Shown: in pieces, positions 32,551 through 39,333 of the stretch | How the letters are laid out: each line of letters begins with the position of its first letter | Position numbering within the stretch: the first letter of the stretch is position 1 | Virus record (IMG/VR): IMGVR_UViG_3300033149_006677 | Span: 1-59,819 of that record | Reading direction: 5' to 3' (one strand) | From: a virus | Length of the DNA: 59,819 nt | The notes under the pieces: generated by a model | Seen by the model: the letters and a program-made list of their open reading frames with translations, nothing else | Told to the model about the DNA's origin: nothing | The model's database searches: none | Position numbers and translations under genes: made by a program

Positions 32551-33184
32551 CGTTCCTATTTTGGCACAGGTTATTCCCCATGCCAAGCCAACACTTGTCT
32601 CTTTGGATTTCGATCCTAATATCACCGAGGAGCAATTTGGTTCCGTTTTGCACTGCCTTGTAGACATGCAGGTATTTTCAGGAAGGTATCTTCCTATCTA
32701 TCTTGGTGATGCTCTGAACTATGGAGAGATGCGCTGGAAAGAGACTTACGCGCAATATGTAGACATAACGGGGCTCCGCGTCGAGTTACTCAGAGATTAT
32801 AAGTGGGTTATGGGGCGCGTACCCAAGGCGATTAGGAGAGAAAACCTGTACTACGGACATTACAAGGCAGTTGCGCCACTCAGCACTATTGAGGAACGAG
32901 CGGCTTGGCTGGATTGGGCGGACAAAAATAACGTCTCGACAACGGAGTTAAGAGAGGCGATTAAGTTAACGCGCTCACAGAATGAACCAGAAGAAGAGGT
33001 GCTACCACCAGAGGATGATAAAATCCTGTTAAGTAACGAGCCCGAAGATGTTTCACCAGAAGATGTTGACATCAGGGATATTGTTATAGCACTGGTAGCT
33101 ACTGCCAGGAAAGAGGCTTGGGATCAAGTCTGGGAGCTGATAAAGATCCTCGCTCAAAAATACAACATCGCCTACCCCGAATAA
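32540..33184 (+). CDS. Putative ParB/KorB-like DNA-binding protein, 214 aa
   Basis: Helical protein. Residues about 35-140 (LPIYLGDALNYGEMRWKET, LYYGHYKAVAPL, ERAAWLDWADKNNVSTTELREAIK) resemble the helix-turn-helix regions of plasmid/phage ParB-like proteins, followed by an acidic linker and a C-terminal helix for dimerisation. Last gene of the cluster, before a bidirectional terminator. Recognition is weak. Confidence 0.5.
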   Translation: MSDNVPILAQVIPHAKPTLVSLDFDPNITEEQFGSVLHCLVDMQVFSGRYLPIYLGDALNYGEMRWKETYAQYVDITGLRVELLRDYKWVMGRVPKAIRRENLYYGHYKAVAPLSTIEERAAWLDWADKNNVSTTELREAIKLTRSQNEPEEEVLPPEDDKILLSNEPEDVSPEDVDIRDIVIALVATARKEAWDQVWELIKILAQKYNIAYPE

Positions 33185-33203
33185 CGCTCTCAGGCTCGAT
33201 ACA

Positions 33204-33241
33204 TAAAAAGAGAGAGCTCCCGTTTTGGGAGCTCTCTCTTT
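33204..33241. terminator. Bidirectional terminator between regulators and Y-like RNAs
   Basis: Perfect 13-bp stem (33209-33221 with 33227-33239) and 5-base loop. On the minus strand TTTTT follows (33208-33204); on the plus strand TTT follows. It ends the regulatory operon from the left and the RNA/Ro60 unit from the right. Confidence 0.85.
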
Positions 33242-33407
33242 GTGAAAGGGGCGGGAACGGAATCACACAGCGAACAAGAAAGGAGCGATGAGAGTGAGAG
33301 AAGGAGGGTGCTGTGTCGTATTATTCTGTTTTATCGCGGGCAAATATCGGTATGGGAATTCGGCAATCGTCAACATTATTGATAACCCATACCACTCGGC
33401 CCTGCAT
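33204..33407 (-). ncRNA. Candidate Y RNA 2 (Ro60 partner)
   Basis: The RNA starts 5-7 bases after the -10 at 33412-33417, almost exactly at the Ro-binding stem. Lower helix: GC-A-GGGC (33405-33399) pairs with GCCC-GC (33341-33336), with a bulged A. The internal loop is CGAGU on the 5' side and GAUAUUU on the 3' side. Upper helix: GGUAUGGG with CCCAUACC (8 bp), then GUUAUCA. This copies the Ro60-binding region of animal Y RNAs (GGUCCGA...GGGUUAUC). Downstream, a 7-bp pairing (33310-33316 with 33265-33271) closes a long pyrimidine-rich loop. The core is about 71 nt; the 3' end is probably at the terminator, giving about 200 nt, unless processed. Confidence 0.75.
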
Positions 33408-33411
33408 AACT

Positions 33412-33440
33412 ACTATAGCACAAAAAACCTAGCTTGTCAA
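33412..33440 (-). promoter_or_regulatory. Promoter of Y-like RNA 2
   Basis: Minus strand TTGACA (33440-33435), 17-bp spacer ending TTTTTTGTGC, TATAGT (33417-33412). It lies in the 3' end of Y-like RNA 1, whose T-run is inside this spacer. Confidence 0.85.
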
Positions 33441-33555
33441 GGTTCGCGGGCAAGGTGCGATACGGGGATTAAGCGGCACATGGCCACTGGGGTTTCAAAC
33501 CGATAACCCGTATCTTTCGGCCCTGCATTAGCAGGAACCCCCACGGTTCCTGCGT
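33422..33555 (-). ncRNA. Candidate Y RNA 1 (Ro60 partner)
   Basis: Begins about 6 bases after its -10. A strong 5' hairpin (9 bp, 33553-33545 with 33539-33531) precedes the Y core. Lower helix GC-A-GGGC (33526-33520) pairs with GCCC-GC (33451-33446). Internal loop CGAAA / GCACCUU has the same 5/7 size as in RNA 2. Upper helix GAUACGGG pairs with CCCGUAUC (8 bp), then GUUAUC. Compared with RNA 2 two upper-helix pairs change on both sides (A-U to G-C and C-G to U-A). The RNA probably stops at a short stem plus UUUUUU near 33427-33422. I see no clear tRNA-like T-arm. Confidence 0.75.
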
Positions 33556-33560
33556 AAACT

Positions 33561-33589
33561 AGTATAGCACAAAACGTTTGTCTTGTCAA
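33561..33589 (-). promoter_or_regulatory. Promoter of Y-like RNA 1
   Basis: Minus strand TTGACA (33589-33584), 17-bp spacer ending TTTTGTGC, TATACT (33566-33561). It has no ribosome binding site or ORF after it, consistent with an RNA gene. Confidence 0.85.
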
Positions 33590-33602
33590 GCCCCACAGAG
33601 AA

Positions 33603-33645
33603 GGAAAGCGCCCTTTGGGCGCTTTCCCGATGGCCCTCGGCCATC
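33603..33645 (-). terminator. Two back-to-back hairpins after the Ro60 gene
   Basis: Perfect 11-bp stem (33603-33613 with 33617-33627, 3-base loop) and perfect 7-bp stem (33629-33635 with 33639-33645, 3-base loop), one base apart. They lie between the Ro60 stop and the first Y-RNA promoter. The tail on the minus strand is TTCTCT, so termination may be partial. Confidence 0.65.
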
Positions 33646-33676
33646 CACCTCCACTACAGGATTGCCTATATTATAG

Positions 33677-35341
33677 CTAATCTCTCTTGGAGAACAAATC
33701 TCCACGGACAAATCTTTCCAATACTTTCAGTGCGCCCGTGTCAAGACCAACGATGCCTAGCGAACCAGGGTCCTCTGGGTCGAGAATTGTTATATCCGTA
33801 GCCGTCATCGCAAGGACAAAAATCTTTGCGTCTGGATTCACATATTTCCGATACTGTTTAAGCGCCTCTACTGGATGCGTATCACCATACCACGTTTCGG
33901 AGTCGGTGATAACACCGAATACATCAACTTTGATATTATTATGTAGGGCATACAGCATCGGCGCGGCACAATCTGTAGCACCAAAATATAGGCGATTCGA
34001 TCGCTCAATCACATCTCTTGGCCCATCACCTGGCAGTACGATCAATGGTTGCACGTGATGAGAAAACGCAGTAGTTCTCACCTTGTCCCCAAGCTTATTT
34101 ACGAACATGGATGCTATAGCGGCGCCCGCTTCCCTACAGGTAATGTTCCTCATGGGGCTTTCCCAATCCATAGACCCAGAGACATCAAGCGCCAATAACA
34201 CCGAGGTATCTCCCAGATCAACATTATCCATAGACAGGAAAAATGCTTGCTCAAGCGCGGCCTCAATATCGTGGTCAATTTGAAGCCTATCTCTTACTGC
34301 ATCTGGGTCTTGCATATACATCAGCTGTAGGTATTTATCCTCTTTCGGCTTAACATATGCTAGCAATGCCTGCAATACAGACATAGGATGGATTCTCGCA
34401 ACGCGCAGATATTTTGGACTGGTAACCCTGCTGATGAGCAGCTCCTTATACTTCTTATCTTTCCAAATGCCGCGGGAGCCCAGTTGCCGTATATTTCTGA
34501 GCAATGCGTCGAGTGGCATATCGGGCAGCAGCTCTTTCCAAACGTCATCGTCATTCAGCCATTTGCCTGGCACAAACTCCCAAGCAGCGCGGTTTTCTCT
34601 GATGAGCGATATAACCTCTTCCTTGGTCTGTGCTCTCTTTAGCCTTTCGACAAGACCGATCGATGGTAACGAAAACAAATCGCAGAATTCTACAGACTCG
34701 CGCTCTACTTTTCCTAATGCCCAACGGTATGCCAGGTTATGTCTCTTGTCTTGGCATCTCACATGTGCCAGGCGCAAGACATCCCTATGCGTCCAGCGTA
34801 CCCCCTCGATAGTTCTGCCTTGGTACTTGGCCATTTGGAAACCAATAGCGTCAAGATCTTTGCCATTATACCAGCTTTCGATCAGTCGTCTGATTCTACG
34901 ACCCCAGCCACGCAGTGCGTTAATATAGTGTACGAACATGAACAGATGTGTACCCGTGCGCACTACTTTGCGGAATGCGCAACCCGCATACCTATAATCG
35001 TCCTTAAAGGCGATTAGGTCAGGTAGAAAAGCAACAGCCAGGGCAAAAAGCGCTGGATTGTTCTTGGGCGCTCGCCCCTTGGTAGAGACATCGACGATCA
35101 TATCGATCGCCTTTTTGTAGTTTTCGTTTAGACACTCTTTGATGCGTTCGTAGTTGCTCTTAACGAGGTCGCGCTCTTTTACATAGTACGTACCGCCCTC
35201 AGCACCGAGAATCAGAAAGCGCTCAAATGCTTCCCACTTATCGGTTCTATAAGCATAGCCACCCGCATTATTTGGTTGCATTCCTGGTGGCGGCTCGCTT
35301 TGTAGCATACCCAACTGCATGAAATGTTTTGCGTATGGCAT
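33677..35341 (-). CDS. rsr: Ro60/Rsr orthologue (TROVE + vWA), 554 aa
   Basis: Ring-shaped RNA-binding protein that holds Y RNAs on its surface and the ends of misfolded RNAs in its central hole. TROVE landmarks are RFLILGAEGGTYYVKE near residues 37-52, THLFMFV, and WTHRDVLRLAH. The vWA domain has an intact MIDAS: DVSGSM near 386-391, GATDCAAPM near 454 and TDSETW near 482, all as in animal and bacterial Ro60. Length is close to the usual 530-540. Start ATG 35339-35341 has AGGAGGG upstream; the in-frame extension to 35485 crosses the promoter. It has its own promoter and is followed by two Y-like RNAs. In Deinococcus the Ro60-Y complex ties to PNPase for RNA decay. Confidence 0.95.
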   Translation of the reverse strand: MPYAKHFMQLGMLQSEPPPGMQPNNAGGYAYRTDKWEAFERFLILGAEGGTYYVKERDLVKSNYERIKECLNENYKKAIDMIVDVSTKGRAPKNNPALFALAVAFLPDLIAFKDDYRYAGCAFRKVVRTGTHLFMFVHYINALRGWGRRIRRLIESWYNGKDLDAIGFQMAKYQGRTIEGVRWTHRDVLRLAHVRCQDKRHNLAYRWALGKVERESVEFCDLFSLPSIGLVERLKRAQTKEEVISLIRENRAAWEFVPGKWLNDDDVWKELLPDMPLDALLRNIRQLGSRGIWKDKKYKELLISRVTSPKYLRVARIHPMSVLQALLAYVKPKEDKYLQLMYMQDPDAVRDRLQIDHDIEAALEQAFFLSMDNVDLGDTSVLLALDVSGSMDWESPMRNITCREAGAAIASMFVNKLGDKVRTTAFSHHVQPLIVLPGDGPRDVIERSNRLYFGATDCAAPMLYALHNNIKVDVFGVITDSETWYGDTHPVEALKQYRKYVNPDAKIFVLAMTATDITILDPEDPGSLGIVGLDTGALKVLERFVRGDLFSKRD

Positions 35342-35366
35342 AGTTACCCTCCTATTGTCTGAAGAT

Positions 35367-35395
35367 ACTATAACATAAAGGCGCGAGTTTGTCAA
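35367..35395 (-). promoter_or_regulatory. Promoter of the Ro60 gene
   Basis: Minus strand TTGACA (35395-35390), 17-bp spacer, TATAGT (35372-35367). It is divergent from the replication promoter; the two -35 elements are only about 10 bp apart. Confidence 0.85.
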
Positions 35396-35405
35396 ATATC
35401 GAGAC

Positions 35406-35434
35406 TTGACTAGCTTTTCGTTTTGTGCTATACT
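35406..35434 (+). promoter_or_regulatory. Promoter of the replication operon
   Basis: TTGACT (35406-35411), 17-bp spacer ending TTTTGTGC, TATACT (35429-35434). The last 8 bases of the spacer equal those of the Y-RNA promoters. Confidence 0.85.
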
Positions 35435-35440
35435 ATTATC

Positions 35441-35592
35441 GTCGGTGGGCGAGCTAGTTAGTGACACCCCAATATCCCCAAACAACTATTAACAAGCTCA
35501 AGTCACATTGCAGAAGACTCCGAAAACCGCACAAAATACCCAACGCGCAGATAAATGCCCACCGGCAGTGGGGCGGGAATTCCCGCCCCACT
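35441..35592 (+). other. Structured leader of the primase mRNA
   Basis: The transcript begins near 35441, about 177 nt before the primase ATG. CGGUGGGC (35441-35448) pairs with GCCCACCG (35557-35564), closing a domain of about 108 nt. Inside, GAGCU-A-GUUA (35449-35458) pairs with UAAC-A-AGCUC (ending near 35497). A perfect 26-nt palindrome (35567-35592) then forms a terminator- or sequestrator-like hairpin before the coding region. The layout suggests an attenuator or riboswitch-like element, or a small RNA ending at the hairpin. No known riboswitch class recognised. Confidence 0.55.
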
Positions 35593-35617
35593 AAATACTA
35601 TAATAGAGGCTTGCCTG

Positions 35618-36523
35618 ATGTATCCTGAAATGATACGATTAGCGCAAGAGCGCTGGAACATAACGTTAAAACACAAGACACAGCACGAATGGGCAGGGCC
35701 ATGCCCATGGTGCGGTGGAGAGGATCGATTCCTGGTTTGGGAAGAGGGTAATTATTGGTGTAGACAATGCAAGAGGGACGGATGGGTGACAAAGAACAAT
35801 CACCAAGAATTATCTTTGGCCGAAGAGAATCGCCTCAGGATCGTTAGGCTAGAACAAGAGATAAAGCAAAATCAGAAAGCCGTGGACAAACGGCTTTCTG
35901 CGTTAGAGAGGATGGTTAGAACCAAGGAACACATCCTATTTCACGAGCTATTGAGGAAAAACGATGAGGCAAGAGAATGGTGGTGGCAGCAAGGAATCTT
36001 TGATGAGGCAATAGAGAGATGGTTATTAGGATATTGCCCAAAGTGTCCAACAGATCGAGAGCAAAGACCTAGCTACACCATCCCTGTTTTCCAAAACGGA
36101 AAACTAGTAAATATAATCCATCGCCTACATGGTACAAACAAAGACAAGTACAGGCCACACATCGCTGGTCTTGGCTCAAGACTATTTAACGCCGATTTGC
36201 TTAAGCGCGATATTTCTGATATATATATTGTCGAGGGGGCAAAAAAGGTAATTGTCCTCGCTCAAAACTACATAGATGCCGTAGGTATCTGTGGGAAAAC
36301 TAACTTCAAGCCCTGGTGGGCAAAGTCATTTAAAAAGTTTCGCAAAGTATATGTGTGTCTTGACCCAGATGCAGTTGAAGATGCCATTCGAATCGCCAGG
36401 ATGATAGGGGAAAATGCCAGAGTAGTAAGGCTCCCCTACAAGCCTGACGATTTTTTTGTTCATATGAATGGTACCTTACAGGATTTTCAGGCTTACGTAT
36501 CGCTTGCCAAAAGAGTATGTTAA
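35618..36523 (+). CDS. DNA primase (zinc finger + TOPRIM), 301 aa
   Basis: Makes RNA primers for replication. The CPWC (29-32) and CRQC (48-51) pairs form the CHC2-type zinc ribbon. The TOPRIM domain shows IYIVEGAKK near 202-210 and VCLDPDA near 245. The chosen ATG 35618 has AGAGG at proper spacing; an earlier in-frame ATG (35555) lies within the leader stem. Short for a DnaG (about 600), since the helicase-binding domain is absent. First gene of the replication operon. Confidence 0.85.
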   Translation: MYPEMIRLAQERWNITLKHKTQHEWAGPCPWCGGEDRFLVWEEGNYWCRQCKRDGWVTKNNHQELSLAEENRLRIVRLEQEIKQNQKAVDKRLSALERMVRTKEHILFHELLRKNDEAREWWWQQGIFDEAIERWLLGYCPKCPTDREQRPSYTIPVFQNGKLVNIIHRLHGTNKDKYRPHIAGLGSRLFNADLLKRDISDIYIVEGAKKVIVLAQNYIDAVGICGKTNFKPWWAKSFKKFRKVYVCLDPDAVEDAIRIARMIGENARVVRLPYKPDDFFVHMNGTLQDFQAYVSLAKRVC

Positions 36524-36532
36524 GGAGTGCAC

Positions 36533-38299
36533 ATGAATCTGAACAGCTCGATCTTTGAACGCGGTCTTCCCTGTGATGCAGTAGGCTTACTGGTATACAT
36601 GTTATCCAAGCCGAAGGGCTGGAAATTCTCAATGAAAGAGCTCCAAGAGCAATGGGACATGGGGCGGACAAAGTTGAGGAGATTACTCAAGATTCTGCAA
36701 GACAAAGGATTCTTGGTACGCAAGATGCTCCACGACAAAGACGGGCGCATAGTTTGGGATTGGCAAGTTTACGATGAGCCACAAGAGATAGAGTCTACCA
36801 CCGACGGAAAATCGACCTATGGTAAATCTACCGTTGGGAAAAACACCACCGACCGAAAACCTGCCTATGGTTATTCTACCACTGAAGCTAGCATCGCCAC
36901 TGTAAATACCACCGACAGAAAACCGACCTATGGTAAACCAAAGACCTGCATCGAGGTAACCTGTTATCCTGAGTTTGCTGGTGTACTAACCAGGGATGCG
37001 ACCGCAGATGCTGAGTTCACAAACGGGTATACCAGAGGCGGAAAAGTAACCGACGGTGTGGAGATTCGGCGCTACGACATCGGCAACACCAGGGGTACAA
37101 AAACAACCGATGGCGCGGTAATTAATTATATAAATTATAATTCTCTAGAAAGTTTAATTAACTCTAGGGTTAATTTACCCGATTTAGGGAAGATTAACTC
37201 TACAGAGGTTAAAGATAGAATCCCTTCTGAGTGTAAAGGGTCTTCTGGAGATAAAATTACAAAAAGAATTTCTGGGGTTTGCGTTAGCAAACCCCAGAGC
37301 TCTCGGAGCTTTAGCTCCGAGAGCTTAAAGAATTATATATTTAACAACGCGCGCGCGCGCGATGGCGAATCTAACCGCATGCTTATCTGGAAAACGAACT
37401 TTGAAGGCCCTGAATTTGCTCATCGGCCTGATACAAGCGAGGCGGATCCAACGCTCAGAGAAAAAACGAGTGCGGATGCAGACGTTAACCCTTGGCGAGA
37501 TAACAGAACTGAGGAGCCAACTGTAAGGTTCATCCCGATAAGCGACATCGTGGAAATAATTCCCAAAGAAAAGGTTGTAAAATTCACTCCTGTGTGGAAG
37601 GCAGCTGGATTGGAATCCGAGCCCGAAGACATCCCGTGGTGGGAGGATCCCGAAACCGATGAAGCGCAAGAGAACCCCTCTTCCCTTGGTAACCAGAAAG
37701 AAGCAGGCATTCCTGCTATCGAGAGGAATTCCGAAAAAGCAGAGGATGAGAGCCCGCACGCTATTCAGCGTGCGGGCGAGGCGTCTACGACGCCTCAATC
37801 GCGATCTTTGTTTTCCGTTTCTGGCATGGATGTATCTTCGTGCAAAGACAAGAATTCACCAGACAAGATGCCAAGGGAAGGGAAGCGAGAGCTTTCACCG
37901 CATCAGGCGCTCTTCTCCGCCTTGGCAAGCGTCTGCAATATCGATTGGCGTCTAGCTACACAAGTACAAAAGGGGCAACTTAATCGTGAGAGCTCTCTCC
38001 TGCTCAAGGCTGGTATCACTCCCGACGATCTGTTCGAGTTCGGCGAATGGTGGGATAACCACTCTTGGCGGAGCAACATGCGAGGGCGATACAGACCCCC
38101 TGGCCCGTGTGAGGTACGAAAGGTTTGGGGGGAATTCGAGGCTTGGAAGGAGGAAAATGCTGAAAGAGGTGACATGACGGTACTTGATTTGCAAGAGGAG
38201 AGAACAGAGGTGTGGGATTTGAGTGAGAAGAGAACATTGGTGCTCGACCTATCGATCGGGAATGGGAAGATCATAAAGCGAACAGAAAGCGAGGGATAA
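36533..38299 (+). CDS. Replisome organiser with long variable linker, 588 aa
   Basis: The N-terminal winged helix (residues about 10-75, MKELQEQWDMGRTKLRRLLK, LQDKGFLVRK) is typical of phage replication initiators. The C-terminal 130 residues (LSPHQALFSALASVCNIDWR, then WWDNHSW, GPCEVRKVWGEFEAW) resemble the helicase-loader region of phage O/DnaD-like proteins. Between them are about 350 residues of low complexity with TTDxKxxYGK repeats. The linker DNA holds direct repeats, an AT-rich segment and paired hairpins. Located between primase and helicase genes. ATG 36533 has AAGGAG. Confidence 0.75.
   Translation: MNLNSSIFERGLPCDAVGLLVYMLSKPKGWKFSMKELQEQWDMGRTKLRRLLKILQDKGFLVRKMLHDKDGRIVWDWQVYDEPQEIESTTDGKSTYGKSTVGKNTTDRKPAYGYSTTEASIATVNTTDRKPTYGKPKTCIEVTCYPEFAGVLTRDATADAEFTNGYTRGGKVTDGVEIRRYDIGNTRGTKTTDGAVINYINYNSLESLINSRVNLPDLGKINSTEVKDRIPSECKGSSGDKITKRISGVCVSKPQSSRSFSSESLKNYIFNNARARDGESNRMLIWKTNFEGPEFAHRPDTSEADPTLREKTSADADVNPWRDNRTEEPTVRFIPISDIVEIIPKEKVVKFTPVWKAAGLESEPEDIPWWEDPETDEAQENPSSLGNQKEAGIPAIERNSEKAEDESPHAIQRAGEASTTPQSRSLFSVSGMDVSSCKDKNSPDKMPREGKRELSPHQALFSALASVCNIDWRLATQVQKGQLNRESSLLLKAGITPDDLFEFGEWWDNHSWRSNMRGRYRPPGPCEVRKVWGEFEAWKEENAERGDMTVLDLQEERTEVWDLSEKRTLVLDLSIGNGKIIKRTESEG
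36797..37240 (+). repeat. Iteron-like repeats and AT-rich stretch inside the replisome organiser
   Basis: Three direct repeats of about 32 bp begin with ACCACCGAC at 36797, 36845 and 36908 and contain CCTATGGT; two shorter relatives (ACCGACGG, ACCGATGG) follow. At 37117-37190 the sequence becomes very AT-rich with repeated TTAATT/TTAACTCTA. Iterons beside an AT-rich tract inside the initiator gene recall the lambda origin within gene O. This is a candidate replication origin. Confidence 0.45.
37271..37325 (+). repeat. Back-to-back perfect hairpins, pair A
   Basis: Stem 1 is 12 bp (37271-37282 with 37287-37298, loop GTTA); stem 2 is 12 bp (37298-37309 with 37314-37325, loop TTTA). They touch with no spacer and lie in frame within the linker of the replisome organiser. 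Confidence 0.85.
37752..37796 (+). repeat. Back-to-back perfect hairpins, pair B
   Basis: Stem 1 is 11 bp (37752-37762 with 37767-37777, loop ATTC); stem 2 is 8 bp (37778-37785 with 37789-37796, loop TAC). Contiguous, in frame, with different sequences from pair A but the same design. Confidence 0.85.
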
Positions 38300-38300
38300 C

Positions 38301-39272
38301 ATGGCCGTTAAGAATCTCGATGCTATCATTCACGACCCCGCCACAATAGCCTCTTCCTGGTTGCAATTCGTAGAGCACAACAAGGATTTACCAGGGATAA
38401 CATGGGGCATCAAGGAGCTCGACGATGTAATCTTGCCGCTCAGACCTGGTGAGTTAGTTGTACTGATGGGCAGGCCAGGACATGGGAAAACGAGTCTTGC
38501 TTTGTGGTTGGCGCTGAAAGTAGCTAGAGAGATCAAGGCCGAGCAAGAGGAAAAGGATGAGATAGACAACAGGGTTGTCTGTATCTGCTCTTGGGAACAA
38601 ACAGTTGAGGAACTCGAAACGATAATTCAGAGCCGTGATGGGCTGACAACATCCGATCTGATCTGGGGCAATGTAGACGCCGATGCAATTCGGCGCCGCG
38701 TTGTTGACCGCGCTCGTCTCCCACTTTGGATAATCGGGTACAGCATGCAGCATGCTGGTGAAGAGATGCCGAGGATGACGCCCGATATTATATTCTCCGC
38801 GATCGAGGAGATGGAAAGGAAATACGACACGCATCCGAAGCCTGCCTTGGTGGTATTCGACTATCTACAGCTGATCCCAGTTCCAAGCGCAAGAGATCGT
38901 GTTAGAGAGGTTACAGAGGCTACTCTACGGGCAAAGGAATTGGCTTTGCGCATTGGCGCACCGATTATACTTTGCGTACAGGCATCCAGAGAAGCGGACA
39001 AGAGAAATCCCCCGATTCCCGCGCTTGGCGATTGTCAGTGGAGCTCTGGCGTGGAACAGGCTGCCGATCTTGTGCTTGCTGGTGTAAGGCCATTCCAAAT
39101 CAGTGGTTTACAAACCATAAAGCTGGATGATGGCAGAGAGGTCGAGGTTAACGAAAATGTCTTGATCCTGCGTGTTCTCAAACAGAGATTCGGAACCGGT
39201 TATGGTACGTTTGCACTTTACTTTGATCCCGCTCGACTTGTGTTGCAAAGCCTTACCGCTCAAACTATTTGA
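38301..39272 (+). CDS. DnaB-like replicative helicase core, 323 aa
   Basis: RecA-fold helicase. GRPGHGKTS (57-65) is Walker A, VVFDYLQLIP Walker B, ILCVQAS the sensor and QWSSGVEQAADLVL the region with the hexamer finger. The N-terminal primase-interaction domain of DnaB is absent, so the protein is about 130 residues shorter than DnaB. Located after the loader-like gene, 1 base after its stop. Confidence 0.88.
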   Translation: MAVKNLDAIIHDPATIASSWLQFVEHNKDLPGITWGIKELDDVILPLRPGELVVLMGRPGHGKTSLALWLALKVAREIKAEQEEKDEIDNRVVCICSWEQTVEELETIIQSRDGLTTSDLIWGNVDADAIRRRVVDRARLPLWIIGYSMQHAGEEMPRMTPDIIFSAIEEMERKYDTHPKPALVVFDYLQLIPVPSARDRVREVTEATLRAKELALRIGAPIILCVQASREADKRNPPIPALGDCQWSSGVEQAADLVLAGVRPFQISGLQTIKLDDGREVEVNENVLILRVLKQRFGTGYGTFALYFDPARLVLQSLTAQTI

Positions 39273-39297
39273 CAAACGTCGCAAAGTATGCTATGGT
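39269..39297 (+). promoter_or_regulatory. Promoter of the recombination genes
   Basis: TTGACA (39269-39274), 17-bp spacer ending TATGC, TATGGT (39292-39297), beginning within the helicase stop region. Confidence 0.8.
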
Positions 39298-39333
39298 ATA
39301 CCTGAAGGTAAAACCAAACTATAGGAGGGTGTC

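Noticed and set aside
33288-33506. Rightward 72-codon ORF with an AAGGAG site
   Set aside because: It lies antisense over both Y-like RNAs, has no promoter after the terminator at 33204-33241, and its composition is explained by the RNA genes.
33422-33555. tRNA-like domain (as in YrlA RNAs) in Y-like RNA 1
   Set aside because: GGUUUGAAACC looked like a T-loop, but no T-arm or acceptor stem can be paired around it.
33583-33801. Rightward 72-codon ORF across the Ro60 3' end
   Set aside because: Shadow overlapping the hairpins and Ro60; no start signals.
36797-36950. CRISPR-like direct repeats
   Set aside because: Only three imperfect copies, in frame within a gene and with unequal spacing; no cas genes anywhere.
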